A stretch of 64,000 nt of DNA from an uncultured Caulobacteraceae bacterium. GTDB lineage: Bacteria; Pseudomonadota; Alphaproteobacteria; Caulobacterales; Caulobacteraceae. A model generated the notes under the pieces. The model did not search any database and had not been told where the DNA came from. It saw only the letters and a program-made list of their open reading frames with translations. The stretch is from positions 62,001 to 126,000 of the forward strand of contig CAIQJF010000011.1 in NCBI GenBank assembly GCA_903872075.1, given 5' to 3'. The first letter of the stretch is position 1; each line of letters opens with the position of its first letter. Below are positions 8,085 through 16,984 of the stretch, piece by piece. The position numbers were made by a program, and so were the translations under genes.

Positions 8085-8885
8085 TCAGAAGTCGAGCGGC
8101 AGGCTCAGGTGCTTCGCATAGATGTGATCCCGGTGGGCGATCAGGATGTCGTCTTTGGCGGCCTCGAGGATCGGACCGAGCATATCGTAGCTCATCCGCA
8201 TCCAATCGGGCATCGGGTTGAGGTCATGCGGCAAGGGCTCAAGGGCCATGGAGAACACGGTCCAGTAGATGTCCGCGACGGTGATCGAATGTCCGACAAG
8301 ATAAGGTGAACCCTCCGCCTTCTGCCGGTGCAGGCGCGCAGCCAGCATGCGGATGATGTCGGCGCAGCGGGCCGGCGCCTCGGCCGGGCCGCCCACCGAG
8401 GCTGAATAGCTCGCGCGCATCCGGGCGATATCCTCCGGCTCCCAAGGTGGACGTGACAGGCTCGCCACCCGGGCGGGGTCCGGCGTCCCGGCGTATGGCG
8501 TGCCCATCATGGCTCTGCGGGCCCACCCCCACCCCCATTCCGAGCAGATCTCTGCTGATATCCCCAACACCAACGCCCGGTCCTCGGACTGCGTGGGCAG
8601 CAGCGGCCGCGCTGGCGCAAGGCGCTCCGCCAGCATCAGGATTTCATACCATCCCGTGCGGGGCGGCTCGTCATTGTACATTGCGTTCGGGGCGTTGCGG
8701 ATGCCCGTCCAGGCCACGAGGTCGGCGTTGTCCTTCGCCGCGTACTGCGCAACCGGAACGTAGGGAATCTGCTTGTAATCAAGAATCTTTTTCGCCGACT
8801 CGCCCCAAGGTCCAGGGACGTGAGCCGTAAGCACCAGGCGCAGGCCGGGCAGATCCCTGGCCTCGGCCACCTCCAGATATTTCAT
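8085..8885 (-). CDS. Glutathione S-transferase-like protein
   Basis: A 266-residue two-domain protein of GST shape. The N-terminal thioredoxin-like half contains GPWGESAKKILDYKQIPYVPV. The helical C-terminal half contains the family pattern YLVGHSITVADIYW. It is longer than most GSTs (about 200-220), like some dedicated catabolic members. Glutathione-binding residues cannot be confirmed by eye. GAGGGAA lies ahead of the ATG. It converges on the NTF2-like gene and is divergent from the SDR at 9071. A role in cleaving ether or halogen bonds or in isomerisation is possible, but that is inference from context. Confidence 0.75.
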   Translation of the reverse strand: MKYLEVAEARDLPGLRLVLTAHVPGPWGESAKKILDYKQIPYVPVAQYAAKDNADLVAWTGIRNAPNAMYNDEPPRTGWYEILMLAERLAPARPLLPTQSEDRALVLGISAEICSEWGWGWARRAMMGTPYAGTPDPARVASLSRPPWEPEDIARMRASYSASVGGPAEAPARCADIIRMLAARLHRQKAEGSPYLVGHSITVADIYWTVFSMALEPLPHDLNPMPDWMRMSYDMLGPILEAAKDDILIAHRDHIYAKHLSLPLDF

Positions 8886-9070
8886 CGGCTGTGTTCCCTC
8901 TCCCCGCGGCGTTCCCCGCCGCCCGAATATCCTAGCCCATTCCGAATTTCGCGGTCCAGGCGCGACGTTGCGAATGGTGGTTGAGGGGTCGCTGTCGCCG
9001 TGTCATGGATGCGATCGAAGGGCGTGGCCGCCTCATAGAGCCGCCCCCGGAAGACATGGAGGAGGAACTC

Positions 9071-9763
9071 ATGGCCAATGTGCTCATCACCGGCTCGAAC
9101 CGGGGAATCGGACTGGAACTCGCCCGCGCCTATGCTGCCGCCGGCGACCGGGTGTTCGCCTGCTGCCGTTCTCCGGACGGCGCCGAGAGCCTGAAGGCGC
9201 TGGCCTCCTCTTCCGGCGGTAAGGTCACAGTTCACGCGGTGGACGTGGGCGACGGCGCGTCGATCGCGACGCTGGGCAAGGCTGTTGGCGACACACCGAT
9301 CGATATCCTGATCAACAACGCGGGCGTCCTCGGCGGCCATCCCCAGACGCTCGATTCGATCGACTTCGACGCCTGGATGGATGCGCTCAAGGTGATGACG
9401 ATCGGTCCGTTCCGCGTGGTCCAGACCTTGCTCTCGAACCTCAAGGCCGCTTCCGGGGCCAAGATCATGACCGTGACCAGTCAGTTGGCCGCGTCTACCT
9501 GGCCTTTCGGAACGACCTACGCCTATTCCAGCGCCAAGGCAGGTGTGAACAAGGTCATGCAGACCCTGGCTCTCGATCTGAAGGGCGACGGCATCGCTGT
9601 GTCGATGATCCATCCGGGCTGGGTGAAGACCGACATGGGCGGGCCGGGCGCCGACATCACGCCGGAGGAGAGCGCGGCAGGGATCAAGTCGGTGATCGCC
9701 GGCCTCTCGATGGCCGACACCGGCAAGTTCTATAAGTGGAACGGCGACATCCACCCCTGGTGA
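9071..9763 (+). CDS. SDR, C-factor/sniffer-like carbonyl reductase
   Basis: A 230-residue SDR that starts directly at its cofactor motif (MANVLITGSNRGIG). The upstream frame is open to 8981, but GGAGGAG six bases before the ATG at 9071 decides the start. NNAGVLGG and a complete YSSAK active site are present, as is PGWVKTDMGG. The short N-terminus and this last motif are typical of CsgA/sniffer-type carbonyl reductases. It stands between two minus-strand genes and is probably transcribed from the 8886-9070 gap divergently from the GST-like gene. The substrate is unknown. Confidence 0.9.
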   Translation: MANVLITGSNRGIGLELARAYAAAGDRVFACCRSPDGAESLKALASSSGGKVTVHAVDVGDGASIATLGKAVGDTPIDILINNAGVLGGHPQTLDSIDFDAWMDALKVMTIGPFRVVQTLLSNLKAASGAKIMTVTSQLAASTWPFGTTYAYSSAKAGVNKVMQTLALDLKGDGIAVSMIHPGWVKTDMGGPGADITPEESAAGIKSVIAGLSMADTGKFYKWNGDIHPW

Positions 9764-9788
9764 GGCCCGCCGTTGGCCGCCGGGGGGG

Positions 9789-10565
9789 TCAAGCCCCCCG
9801 GAACACCGGACGGCGCTTCTCCACAAAGGCGCGCATCGCCTCTTTCGAGTCTTCGGTTCCCGACAACTGGCCAGTCATGGTCTGCTCGAATCGATAGCCG
9901 TCGCGCAGTGAGAGTTCTTCGATCTGGTTGAGCGCATGTTTGGCTAGGCGGGTGGCGATCGGGCTCTTCGAGGCGATGTCCCGGGCGATCGTCAGCGCCT
10001 CAGCCATCAGGGTCTCCGGCGAGGTGCAGGCCTCGACGATTCCCAGCCGATAGAGTTCGGGGCCATAGACCCGTAGGCCGGTGAGCATCATCCTGCGCAG
10101 ACGTGAGTGGCCGAAAAGCCGCTGGGCGTGCCGCCCGCCGCCAAGCAACCCTACGTCGATCTCCGGCAGGCCGAGGCATCCCTTCTCCGAGGCAAGCAGG
10201 ATGTCGCAGGAGGCCGCGATCGCCAGACCGCCGCCGAGCGCGGGGCCGTTGATCGCCGCGATCACCGGCTTCTGACACTCCATGATGGCGTGATAGGCCT
10301 CCCGCGCCCGGCGGCTCGACTGCCAGTGATCGCCCAGCGCCCGCTCCGCACCGGCGCGTGATTTGATGTCGGCTCCGGCGCAGAACACCTTGCCCGCGCC
10401 GGTCAGCACCACCGCCCGCACGTCATCCCTGTCGCTCAGGGCGTCGAATGTTGCCATGAGGCCTTCCAGCACCGTATCGCTGTGAGCGTTGACCGGGGGG
10501 TTGTCGAGGGTGACCAGGGCGACGCCCGGCTCCACAATCTCGCAGCGTACGACCGGTTCGCTCAT
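9789..10565 (-). CDS. Enoyl-CoA hydratase/isomerase family protein
   Basis: A 258-residue crotonase-fold protein. The first oxyanion-hole motif is VFCAGADIKS (about 60-69), the second is INGPALGGGLAIAASCDI (about 105-122), and a catalytic Glu is present in LPEIDVG. The C-terminal helices are complete. These enzymes hydrate or isomerise CoA thioesters in ring or side-chain degradation. It is divergent from the SDR at 10714, so the two may act in sequence on beta-hydroxyacyl-CoA intermediates; this is inference. The normal length and intact motifs support an active enzyme. Confidence 0.9.
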   Translation of the reverse strand: MSEPVVRCEIVEPGVALVTLDNPPVNAHSDTVLEGLMATFDALSDRDDVRAVVLTGAGKVFCAGADIKSRAGAERALGDHWQSSRRAREAYHAIMECQKPVIAAINGPALGGGLAIAASCDILLASEKGCLGLPEIDVGLLGGGRHAQRLFGHSRLRRMMLTGLRVYGPELYRLGIVEACTSPETLMAEALTIARDIASKSPIATRLAKHALNQIEELSLRDGYRFEQTMTGQLSGTEDSKEAMRAFVEKRRPVFRGA

Positions 10566-10713
10566 CGGTGTGTCCCTTGGTCAGCTATGCCAGTATCGGC
10601 CCTAAAGCTGCACCGTGTTCCCGATTCCGAGCCATTGCAATGCTGTCGCTCGCGCCGCACAAGGCCATCAGGCGGTGGCGCGACTGCGTCGAATCCGCGA
10701 TCGGGAGGATTGA

Positions 10714-11469
10714 ATGAGCGAACAAGGCGCCCTGGCGGGCAAGGTGGCGATCGTCACCGGATCCACGCGGGGCATCGGCCGCGCCACGGCCGAGGCCTTT
10801 GGCAGGGCCGGCGCCAGGCTCGTCATTTCCTCACGTAAGCCGGAGGCCTGCGACGCGGCGGTGGCCGAATTCCGGTCCGCCGGACATGAGGCGATCAGTG
10901 TCCCCGCCCACGTCGGCAAAGCCGAGGACATAGCGCATCTGGTCGATGCGACCATCGCGCACTACGGCCGGCTCGATGTGGTCGTCTGCAACGCCGCAGT
11001 GAATCCGGTGTTCGCCGAACTCCAGGATATCAGCGAAGACACCTGGGCCAAGGTCATGGAGACCAACCTCACCAGCGTCTGGCGGATGTCAAAGGCGGCC
11101 TTCCCGCACATGGCCGCGACCGGTGGCGGAGCGATGGTGCTGCTCTCGTCCACCGCCAGCCTCGTTGGCACGATCACCGAAGGTCCCTACGCCGTCTCCA
11201 AGGCGGCCGAGAACCACCTGGGCCGGCAACTCGCGGTGCAGTGGGGCCCCAAGAATATCCGCGTGAACACCATCGCGCCGGGTGTCACGCGGACGGACAT
11301 GATCCGCAATCACGACCCCAAGATGATCGCCCGCACCCTCGAACGGACGCCGCTTCGGCGCATGGCCGAGCCCGAGGACATCGCCGCCATCGCGCTGTTC
11401 TTCGCCTCCGACGCCTCGCGGCATCTGACCGGGCAGCTGCTGGTCGCCGACGGCGGGGGCCTGCTCTGA
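10714..11469 (+). CDS. SDR family oxidoreductase (FabG-like)
   Basis: A 251-residue classical SDR with TGSTRGIG near residues 15-22, NAAVNP, active site YAVSK, and the ending TGQLLVADGGG typical of FabG-like enzymes. GGGAGGATTGA precedes the ATG. It is divergent from the crotonase gene and convergent with the GST at 11495. It probably oxidises a 3-hydroxyacyl or secondary alcohol group; the substrate is not known. Confidence 0.92.
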   Translation: MSEQGALAGKVAIVTGSTRGIGRATAEAFGRAGARLVISSRKPEACDAAVAEFRSAGHEAISVPAHVGKAEDIAHLVDATIAHYGRLDVVVCNAAVNPVFAELQDISEDTWAKVMETNLTSVWRMSKAAFPHMAATGGGAMVLLSSTASLVGTITEGPYAVSKAAENHLGRQLAVQWGPKNIRVNTIAPGVTRTDMIRNHDPKMIARTLERTPLRRMAEPEDIAAIALFFASDASRHLTGQLLVADGGGLL

Positions 11470-11494
11470 GTCCCCTCGCCGACGGTGGTTCAGA

Positions 11495-12106
11495 TCAGGG
11501 ACGGGCCTGGGCGCGGGCCAGGGCGGGGCGGGCGTAACAGGCGTCGGCCCAGCGCTGTACATTGGCATGTTCCGCGTAGGTGAAGCGGATCATTTTCATC
11601 AGTTGCATCACCGCGGCGACGTTGAGATCGGCCACCGAGAAGGCGTCGCCCACGAGCCAGTCGCGGCCTTCGAGCGCGTCGTTAAGCACCTTGAGCGGGC
11701 GCTGCAGGCTCTTGGTCGCGCCCTCGATCACCTTGGGATTGCGTTTGTCCTCGGGGGTGAAGAGTTTTTGCACCACGATCTGCATCTGCAATGGCTCGAT
11801 CTCGCTGATCCCCCACACGCTCCACTGCCAGGCGCGGGCCTCGTCGGCGGCGTTGGCAGGGTAGAGCGCCCCGCCGTAGCGCTTGGTCAGATAGAGGTTG
11901 ATCGCCATGGATTCGAACAACTGCAGGTCGCCGTCGATCAGGGCGGGGATGCGGCCGTTCGGATTGACCGCAAGGTACTCAGCCGCCTTGGAGTCGGCCC
12001 CGTAGGTCACCGGCACGTGCTCATAATCGATGCCGACTTCCTCCATGCCCCAGATGGCGCGCAGCGCCCGGGAGCCGGAAATGCCATAGAGTTTAGGCTT
12101 GCTCAT
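11495..12106 (-). CDS. Glutathione S-transferase
   Basis: A 203-residue canonical soluble GST. The thioredoxin domain begins KLYGISGSRALRAIWGMEEVG, with the Ser/Arg pair in the usual place for glutathione activation. NPNGRIPALIDGD follows, then LFESMAINLYL, the glutathione-binding ES motif. The C-terminal domain has WLVGDAFSVADLNVAAV. It lies downstream of an NTF2-like gene and a P450 on the same strand, with short gaps, so it is probably the last gene of a P450-NTF2-GST operon. Confidence 0.92.
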   Translation of the reverse strand: MSKPKLYGISGSRALRAIWGMEEVGIDYEHVPVTYGADSKAAEYLAVNPNGRIPALIDGDLQLFESMAINLYLTKRYGGALYPANAADEARAWQWSVWGISEIEPLQMQIVVQKLFTPEDKRNPKVIEGATKSLQRPLKVLNDALEGRDWLVGDAFSVADLNVAAVMQLMKMIRFTYAEHANVQRWADACYARPALARAQARP

Positions 12107-12178
12107 CTGATCGTTTCCCCTGTGTTCGCCGCCGACGCGGATGCCCGGCTGTAGCCCGCTTTCCGGCCGGCGTCCCGA

Positions 12179-12721
12179 TCAACCGGTGACGTCGGCGCCC
12201 ATGCGCCGGAACCACGGATTGTTCGGTGACCGGTCGGTGACCCGATTGATGCCGCCGATGTCGGCGCCTTCCTTGGTCTCCTCGGTCTGTTTCATGGTCC
12301 AGTCCATGACATAGGTGCAGGCGGCGCTCTTCCAGACACCGCCGCGCCGCTCGAATACATGGAAATAACGGCCGCCATAGATCTGGGTGCTCGGCCCGGT
12401 ATGCCCCCCGGCGAGGCCGTAGCATTCGACATAGGCCTTTTCGTCGTCCTCGAATTCTATCTGCGGGCAAGTTGTGAGGTGATAGGTCGCCTCGGCGTTG
12501 CGTTCGATCTCCATCAGCACCGGACGGTAGTCCCGCCAGACGCCCTTGAAGAAGCCGAAGTCGATGGCGGCATCCTCCCAGAAGACCTCGTTCATCAAGG
12601 TGACGTCCAGCCATTCCTGGCCGCGACCGTAGCGCGCCAGCTGCTGGAGAATCGTGTCTTTCGCCTTCAGCTGTTCGAGCTCGCGCCGCAGCGCCGCCAA
12701 TTCAACCAGTACATCCGTCAT
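12179..12721 (-). CDS. NTF2/SnoaL-like protein
   Basis: A 180-residue NTF2-like fold protein with a leading heptad-like helix (LAALRRELEQLKAKD) and the family features QQLARYGRGQEW, a buried acidic pair in FWEDAAIDFG, and YHLTTCPQIEF. GGGAGAG precedes the ATG. It lies 20 bp after the P450 stop and before a GST. It is the second NTF2-like gene in this catabolic region and differs from the one at 7586. Dehydratase or isomerase function is plausible but not shown. Confidence 0.78.
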   Translation of the reverse strand: MTDVLVELAALRRELEQLKAKDTILQQLARYGRGQEWLDVTLMNEVFWEDAAIDFGFFKGVWRDYRPVLMEIERNAEATYHLTTCPQIEFEDDEKAYVECYGLAGGHTGPSTQIYGGRYFHVFERRGGVWKSAACTYVMDWTMKQTEETKEGADIGGINRVTDRSPNNPWFRRMGADVTG

Positions 12722-12741
12722 CGACGACTCTCCCGATGCTT

Positions 12742-14031
12742 CTAAGCGCGTTTCTTGAAGGTGATGTGCAGTTCCTTGAGGGCGCGCAGCGCGAAGTTGG
12801 GCGCGTGCCGCAGCAGGTTCTTGTCCGCGGCCAGTTCAAAGTCTTCGACGCGATCGATGAAGGCCCTGAAACCCCAGTAGAGCTCGCGACGCGCCAGGGG
12901 GGCCCCGAGGCAGTGGTGGACGCCGGAGCCGAAGGCGAGGTGACTCGCGGCGTTCCGGCGCGTCAGATCGATTTTCTCGGGGTCCGGGAAATGGCGTTCG
13001 TCGCGATTGGCGGCGGCATAACGGGTGTTGATCATCGCGCCGGCCGGGATGGTGACGTCGTGCATTTCGATGTCGCGGCGGGCGACACGGAACAGGCCCT
13101 GCACCGGGCTCTCCAGACGTAACACCTCCTCCACGAACGTACGCAGGTATTTGTCAGGGTCGGACTTCAGGGTTTGCCAGGCCTCTCGATCGCGGCCGAG
13201 CAGCATGATGCCGGCGGAAAGAGCGTTTGTGCTCGTCTCCGAGCCACCGACGAAGGTGTCCGCCATCATCTCGGCGTGAAGTTCCTCGTTGGTCAGCGCC
13301 CTTCCCCACTCGGGGATGACACTGTTGACCATGTCTGAGATGAGAGAGTCGTCGGGTTCCTTGCGAAGTCGATCGAAGATCGGCTGGAAATAGTGCTGCG
13401 CCTCGATCTCCATCTCGGTCGACCAGATGGCTTCTTCCTCCGTCTGCATCATGCCCAGGCGCTGTACCCAGGCGTCGGTCCAGGCTTTGATCCGCCAGAT
13501 GTCCGCCTCTTCGGCCCCCATCTGCTTGCCGATCACGATCAGGGGCAACGGTATGGCCAGTTGCTTGACCCAGTCGCATTCGCCGTCATCGATGAACGCG
13601 TCGACGAGTCTCCGGGACAGGGACTCAACGAACGGGTCCATCTGCTTGATCTTGCTGGCGCGGAAGGCGTGGTCGAACATCGCCCGCATCTGTTTGTGAT
13701 TGGGGTCGTCCCGCCCTGCCAGCGTCGGCGCGGGTACCCAGCCTTTTTCCTTGTAGAGGGCCTGAATCTTCTTGGCGCGGGCGTCGTCCAACTGGCCCTG
13801 ACCGCGCGGCCGCTCGCTCGGAAAGTTGTCGGTGTCGAGCAGGACCTTCCTCAGGTCGGCATAGCGCGTGATGTTGTACATGCCCGTTATCGGGTCCCGC
13901 CAAACCGGCGCCTGTTCGCGCAGGACCGTGTAGGCCGGGTAGGGGCATTCCTGGACTTCCGGATCGAGGAAGTTGATGGCGTCGGGACATTCCGGGACGA
14001 CGGGGTCGTCCATCCGGTTGACCAATGTCAT
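12742..14031 (-). CDS. Cytochrome P450
   Basis: A 429-residue soluble bacterial P450 if started at the ATG at 14031; an open frame upstream to 14157 looks non-coding. The I-helix motif is VGGSETSTNAL, the ExxR motif is EEVLRLESP, and the heme-binding loop is FGSGVHHCLG with the axial Cys near the C-terminus. The enzyme is predicted to hydroxylate a hydrophobic substrate using separate ferredoxin partners, which are not encoded nearby. It heads a minus-strand run with an NTF2-like protein and a GST, and is divergent from an SDR. Confidence 0.93.
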   Translation of the reverse strand: MTLVNRMDDPVVPECPDAINFLDPEVQECPYPAYTVLREQAPVWRDPITGMYNITRYADLRKVLLDTDNFPSERPRGQGQLDDARAKKIQALYKEKGWVPAPTLAGRDDPNHKQMRAMFDHAFRASKIKQMDPFVESLSRRLVDAFIDDGECDWVKQLAIPLPLIVIGKQMGAEEADIWRIKAWTDAWVQRLGMMQTEEEAIWSTEMEIEAQHYFQPIFDRLRKEPDDSLISDMVNSVIPEWGRALTNEELHAEMMADTFVGGSETSTNALSAGIMLLGRDREAWQTLKSDPDKYLRTFVEEVLRLESPVQGLFRVARRDIEMHDVTIPAGAMINTRYAAANRDERHFPDPEKIDLTRRNAASHLAFGSGVHHCLGAPLARRELYWGFRAFIDRVEDFELAADKNLLRHAPNFALRALKELHITFKKRA

Positions 14032-14078
14032 GTCGGTTCGTCTCCAGCCCTGGATCGCTTGACGTCTCCCGCGGGGAC

Positions 14079-14095
14079 TGCACCGAGACGGTGCA
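14079..14095. promoter_or_regulatory. Operator-like inverted repeat between P450 and SDR
   Basis: A perfect 7-bp inverted repeat, TGCACCG/CGGTGCA with a 3-bp spacer, lies in the 190-bp divergent gap between the P450 start (14031) and the SDR start (14222). Size and position suit an operator for a dimeric repressor controlling both genes. No regulator gene is adjacent. Confidence 0.35.
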
Positions 14096-14221
14096 TCAAA
14101 ACGGAAATTCGTTGCGTAATTGGGGCATATGGTGACAAAACCATGGAGCCCGCGCAACCAGGCGTTGGCAATGAAAACAGGCGGCGACAGGCCGCCGGCG
14201 CATCAGGGAGATTTAAAGCCG

Positions 14222-14980
14222 ATGGACCTCGGACTTTCAGGCAAGAAGGCCCTCGTCACCGGGTCGACGCGCGGCATCGGCCGGCGGATCGTCGAAGCCC
14301 TGCTGGCCGACGGCGCGGCCGTCGCCATTGGCGCTCGTAACGAGGCCGAGGTGAACGCCGCCGTGGCCGAACTCTCCAAGTCCGGCAAGGTGGTTGGCGG
14401 GGTGCTCGATGTCTCCAACGCTGAAAGCTACGGCGGCTGGATCAACAGCATGGCGGAGAAGCTCGGCGGCGTGGACATCTTCGTCCACAACGTCTCCGGC
14501 GGCGGCGGCATGGAGGGTGAGAGCAGCTGGTACAAGTGCTTCGAGACCGACGTCATGGGCGCGGTCCGGGGGGTAGCGGCTGTCACGCCGCACATGAAGA
14601 CCGCGGGCGCTGGCTCCATCATCTTCATCGGCACTACGGCGGCGGTGGAAACCTTCATGGGGCCGATGGCCTACAATGCCCTCAAGGCTGGCCTCGTCAC
14701 GCATGCCAAGGGCCTGTCCCAGGCTCTCGGCGCCGACAATATCCGGGTCAACGTGGTTTCTCCCGGCCCGATCCTGTTCCCGGGCGGCGCCTGGGAGAAC
14801 ATCGGCAAGGGTGCGCCCGACCTCTACAAGTCCCACCTCGCCGAGCAGCCCAACGGCCGCTTCGGCACGCCTGAGGAAGTGGCCAAGGTTGTGACCTTCC
14901 TGGCCAGCCCGGCGTCCAGCTGGGTCACGGGCGTCAACCTCGTCGTGGACGGCGGTTACACCAAGCGGGTGCAGCTCTAG
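14222..14980 (+). CDS. SDR family oxidoreductase
   Basis: A 252-residue SDR from the ATG at 14222 (GGGAG upstream); the frame is open to 14120 but without a ribosome site there. TGSTRGIG lies near residues 13-20, the active site is YNALK, and the ending is TGVNLVVDGGYTKRV. The residue in the usual catalytic-serine position, 13 before the tyrosine, is Thr, which could still function. It is followed on the same strand by a second P450, so this SDR and P450 probably form an operon opposite the P450-NTF2-GST unit. Confidence 0.9.
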   Translation: MDLGLSGKKALVTGSTRGIGRRIVEALLADGAAVAIGARNEAEVNAAVAELSKSGKVVGGVLDVSNAESYGGWINSMAEKLGGVDIFVHNVSGGGGMEGESSWYKCFETDVMGAVRGVAAVTPHMKTAGAGSIIFIGTTAAVETFMGPMAYNALKAGLVTHAKGLSQALGADNIRVNVVSPGPILFPGGAWENIGKGAPDLYKSHLAEQPNGRFGTPEEVAKVVTFLASPASSWVTGVNLVVDGGYTKRVQL

Positions 14981-15095
14981 CCAGACCGAGGTCGGGCGGC
15001 GTTCACGCCGCCCGCGCCGCCGGGCGGCCGCCTTGAGCTGCCGTCCGGCCGACGGCGCCGCCGCGCCGAAATCCATTCAGGAGGATGCCCAGACG

Positions 15096-16403
15096 ATGGC
15101 TCGCACGGAACCCAGGACCGCCGCCAATCAATTGAAGTGCCCTGTGGCGGTGGAGGATGTCGATCTCTTCTCGCCCGGCGCGCAGGAGCATTGGTACGAG
15201 GCCTACCCGATCCTGCACGCCAATTCGCCCGTCCACCGCATCCCCGGCGAGGGGGCTGCTCCGGGTACGGATGGTTTTATCCTGACGAAGTACGAGGACA
15301 TTCTGCGGGTCGTGCGAGACCCCGACCGCTTTCCACCTGGCCTGACCACACCGCCGAAGCCGAACCCCGACGGAACCATGCCGCAGATGAACGCCATGAT
15401 GGTGTCCATTCAGAGCCTGCGACCAAACGAGGACCTGTGGCGGGCGCACAAGGCCGAGCTCACCGATCCGTGGGTCGGCACCGGCGCCACCCGTCACCAC
15501 GACATGATCGGGGACGCCGCCAACGGGCTGATCGACAACTGGATCGACAATGGCAAGGTCGATTTCGTCAATGAATTCGCCCGGTTGCTGCCGCAGATCG
15601 TCATGGCCAATGTGCTCGGCTTTCCGCACGAAGACATCCCGCGCATGGAGATGTGGGGCGGCGCCCAGGTCATGGCCTTCGTCTACGGACACGGTCACCG
15701 CAATCTGCTAACGCCCGAGCAGACCGAGGAGCAAATGCGGCTCCTGGCTGGGTTCAAGGAATATGTGGCCGACTGGGTCACAGAAAAGCGCAAGAACCCC
15801 AAGGACGACATGATCTCTTGGCTGACGCAGGTGACCTACGGCGCCCTCAACCGAAAGCTCACCGACACCGAGATCAATGGCATCGTCTACGCCATGATGA
15901 TCGGTGGGCTGGAGACGACGCAATACGCCATGGCCGAACAGGCCCAGCTGTTTTGCGAGGACCCAGCTCTGTACCAGACCGTGCGCAATGATCGTTCGAA
16001 GCTGCGCGGCTTCATCGAAGAGAGTCTTCGCCTGCGCTCGCCGACCCAGGGTCTCTCGACGCGCACGACGATCCAGGATGAAGAATTCCAGGGGGTCAAG
16101 GTGCCTGCCGGCTCGCTTCTGCATATGCGCTGGGCGGCGGGGAACCGCGATCCTGAAGAGTGGGAATGCCCCCATGACCTCCAACTCGACCGCAAGGGGG
16201 TCACACGGCACCTCACCTTCTCTCAAGGATCGCGCAGCTGCCCCGGCTCAGGCATTTCGCGTCAAGAGCAGCTCATCGCCTGGAATGTCCTTTTCGATCG
16301 CATCGAGGCGATGCAATACGGCGAGGGCAACACGTTCGAACATCAGCCGGGGATCATGCTTGGCCTGTTCAAGCTGAATTTGAACTTCAAGAAGGCGGGC
16401 TGA
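15096..16403 (+). CDS. Cytochrome P450
   Basis: A 435-residue P450 starting at the ATG at 15096, preceded by AGGAGG. The I-helix region MIGGLETTQYAMA, the ExxR motif in EESLRLRSP, and the heme loop FSQGSRSCPG are all present. It is not a close copy of the P450 at 12742: the heme loop and the acid/alcohol motif differ. It is predicted to oxygenate a hydrophobic compound. Lying after an SDR on the same strand suggests paired oxidation steps. Ferredoxin and reductase must come from elsewhere. Confidence 0.93.
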   Translation: MARTEPRTAANQLKCPVAVEDVDLFSPGAQEHWYEAYPILHANSPVHRIPGEGAAPGTDGFILTKYEDILRVVRDPDRFPPGLTTPPKPNPDGTMPQMNAMMVSIQSLRPNEDLWRAHKAELTDPWVGTGATRHHDMIGDAANGLIDNWIDNGKVDFVNEFARLLPQIVMANVLGFPHEDIPRMEMWGGAQVMAFVYGHGHRNLLTPEQTEEQMRLLAGFKEYVADWVTEKRKNPKDDMISWLTQVTYGALNRKLTDTEINGIVYAMMIGGLETTQYAMAEQAQLFCEDPALYQTVRNDRSKLRGFIEESLRLRSPTQGLSTRTTIQDEEFQGVKVPAGSLLHMRWAAGNRDPEEWECPHDLQLDRKGVTRHLTFSQGSRSCPGSGISRQEQLIAWNVLFDRIEAMQYGEGNTFEHQPGIMLGLFKLNLNFKKAG

Positions 16404-16489
16404 TACGTCTTGCGCGCCTGGGGCCGTTTAGGTCCCGGCACGGGATGGGCGTATAAGGGAGCGCTGCTGGTCAGGCAGGGAGTCCGCGC

Positions 16490-16969
16490 ATGAAGATCGC
16501 TACCGCCGCAGATTTTATCCAGCCTCTGGCGCAGAAAAACGTCGGGGCGGCGCTGGTCAGCGGCGAGGTTGTTGTCGCGCCTCTGGCGACGGCGGAAGAA
16601 CTGGCGCACCTGACGCAGTTCATCAATTCTCCGGCGGCCAATCTCCTGCTCAGCCAGCTCAAAGTCACCCACGCCGAGACGCCCGTTGTCGCACTGCACC
16701 CTCATGTTCAGGCGCACCTTGCCGGCATCGTCGGATTCACGCCGCAGCAGAAGTTAATGATCGGCGTGGGCGCTGGCGCCATGACCGGCCTGGGCGTCGG
16801 ACTGCTGATCGAGGCCCTCCGGACCGTCGCCCCGCGAAGCGCGGCAGCGGTGACTCTTGGGGCGGCCCTACTAGGCGCCGGCCTCGGCGGCGGACTGGGT
16901 GGCGGGGTCATCACCGGGGTCAAGTTCGACAAGGAGGGCAGTGTCGAACTCAAGGGCGCCGCCGGTTAG
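16490..16969 (+). CDS. Hypothetical protein with glycine-rich membrane hairpin
   Basis: A 159-residue protein that I do not recognise. The first half is soluble and mixed in character. The second half holds a hydrophobic glycine-rich pair of segments (IGVGAGAMTGLGVGLLIEAL, then a stretch with repeated LGAGLGGG spacing), like a glycine-zipper hairpin. The C-terminus is short and charged (KFDKEGSVELKG). AGGGAG lies upstream of the ATG. It sits between the P450 and the convergent ThDP enzyme, with no clear functional link. Confidence 0.65.
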   Translation: MKIATAADFIQPLAQKNVGAALVSGEVVVAPLATAEELAHLTQFINSPAANLLLSQLKVTHAETPVVALHPHVQAHLAGIVGFTPQQKLMIGVGAGAMTGLGVGLLIEALRTVAPRSAAAVTLGAALLGAGLGGGLGGGVITGVKFDKEGSVELKGAAG

Positions 16970-16984
16970 GCCGGGCAGACCGTA

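Noticed and set aside
8085-8885. Beta-etherase (LigE/LigF type) assignment for the GST-like protein
   Set aside because: Length fits, but no diagnostic residues could be confirmed by eye, so only the fold is claimed.
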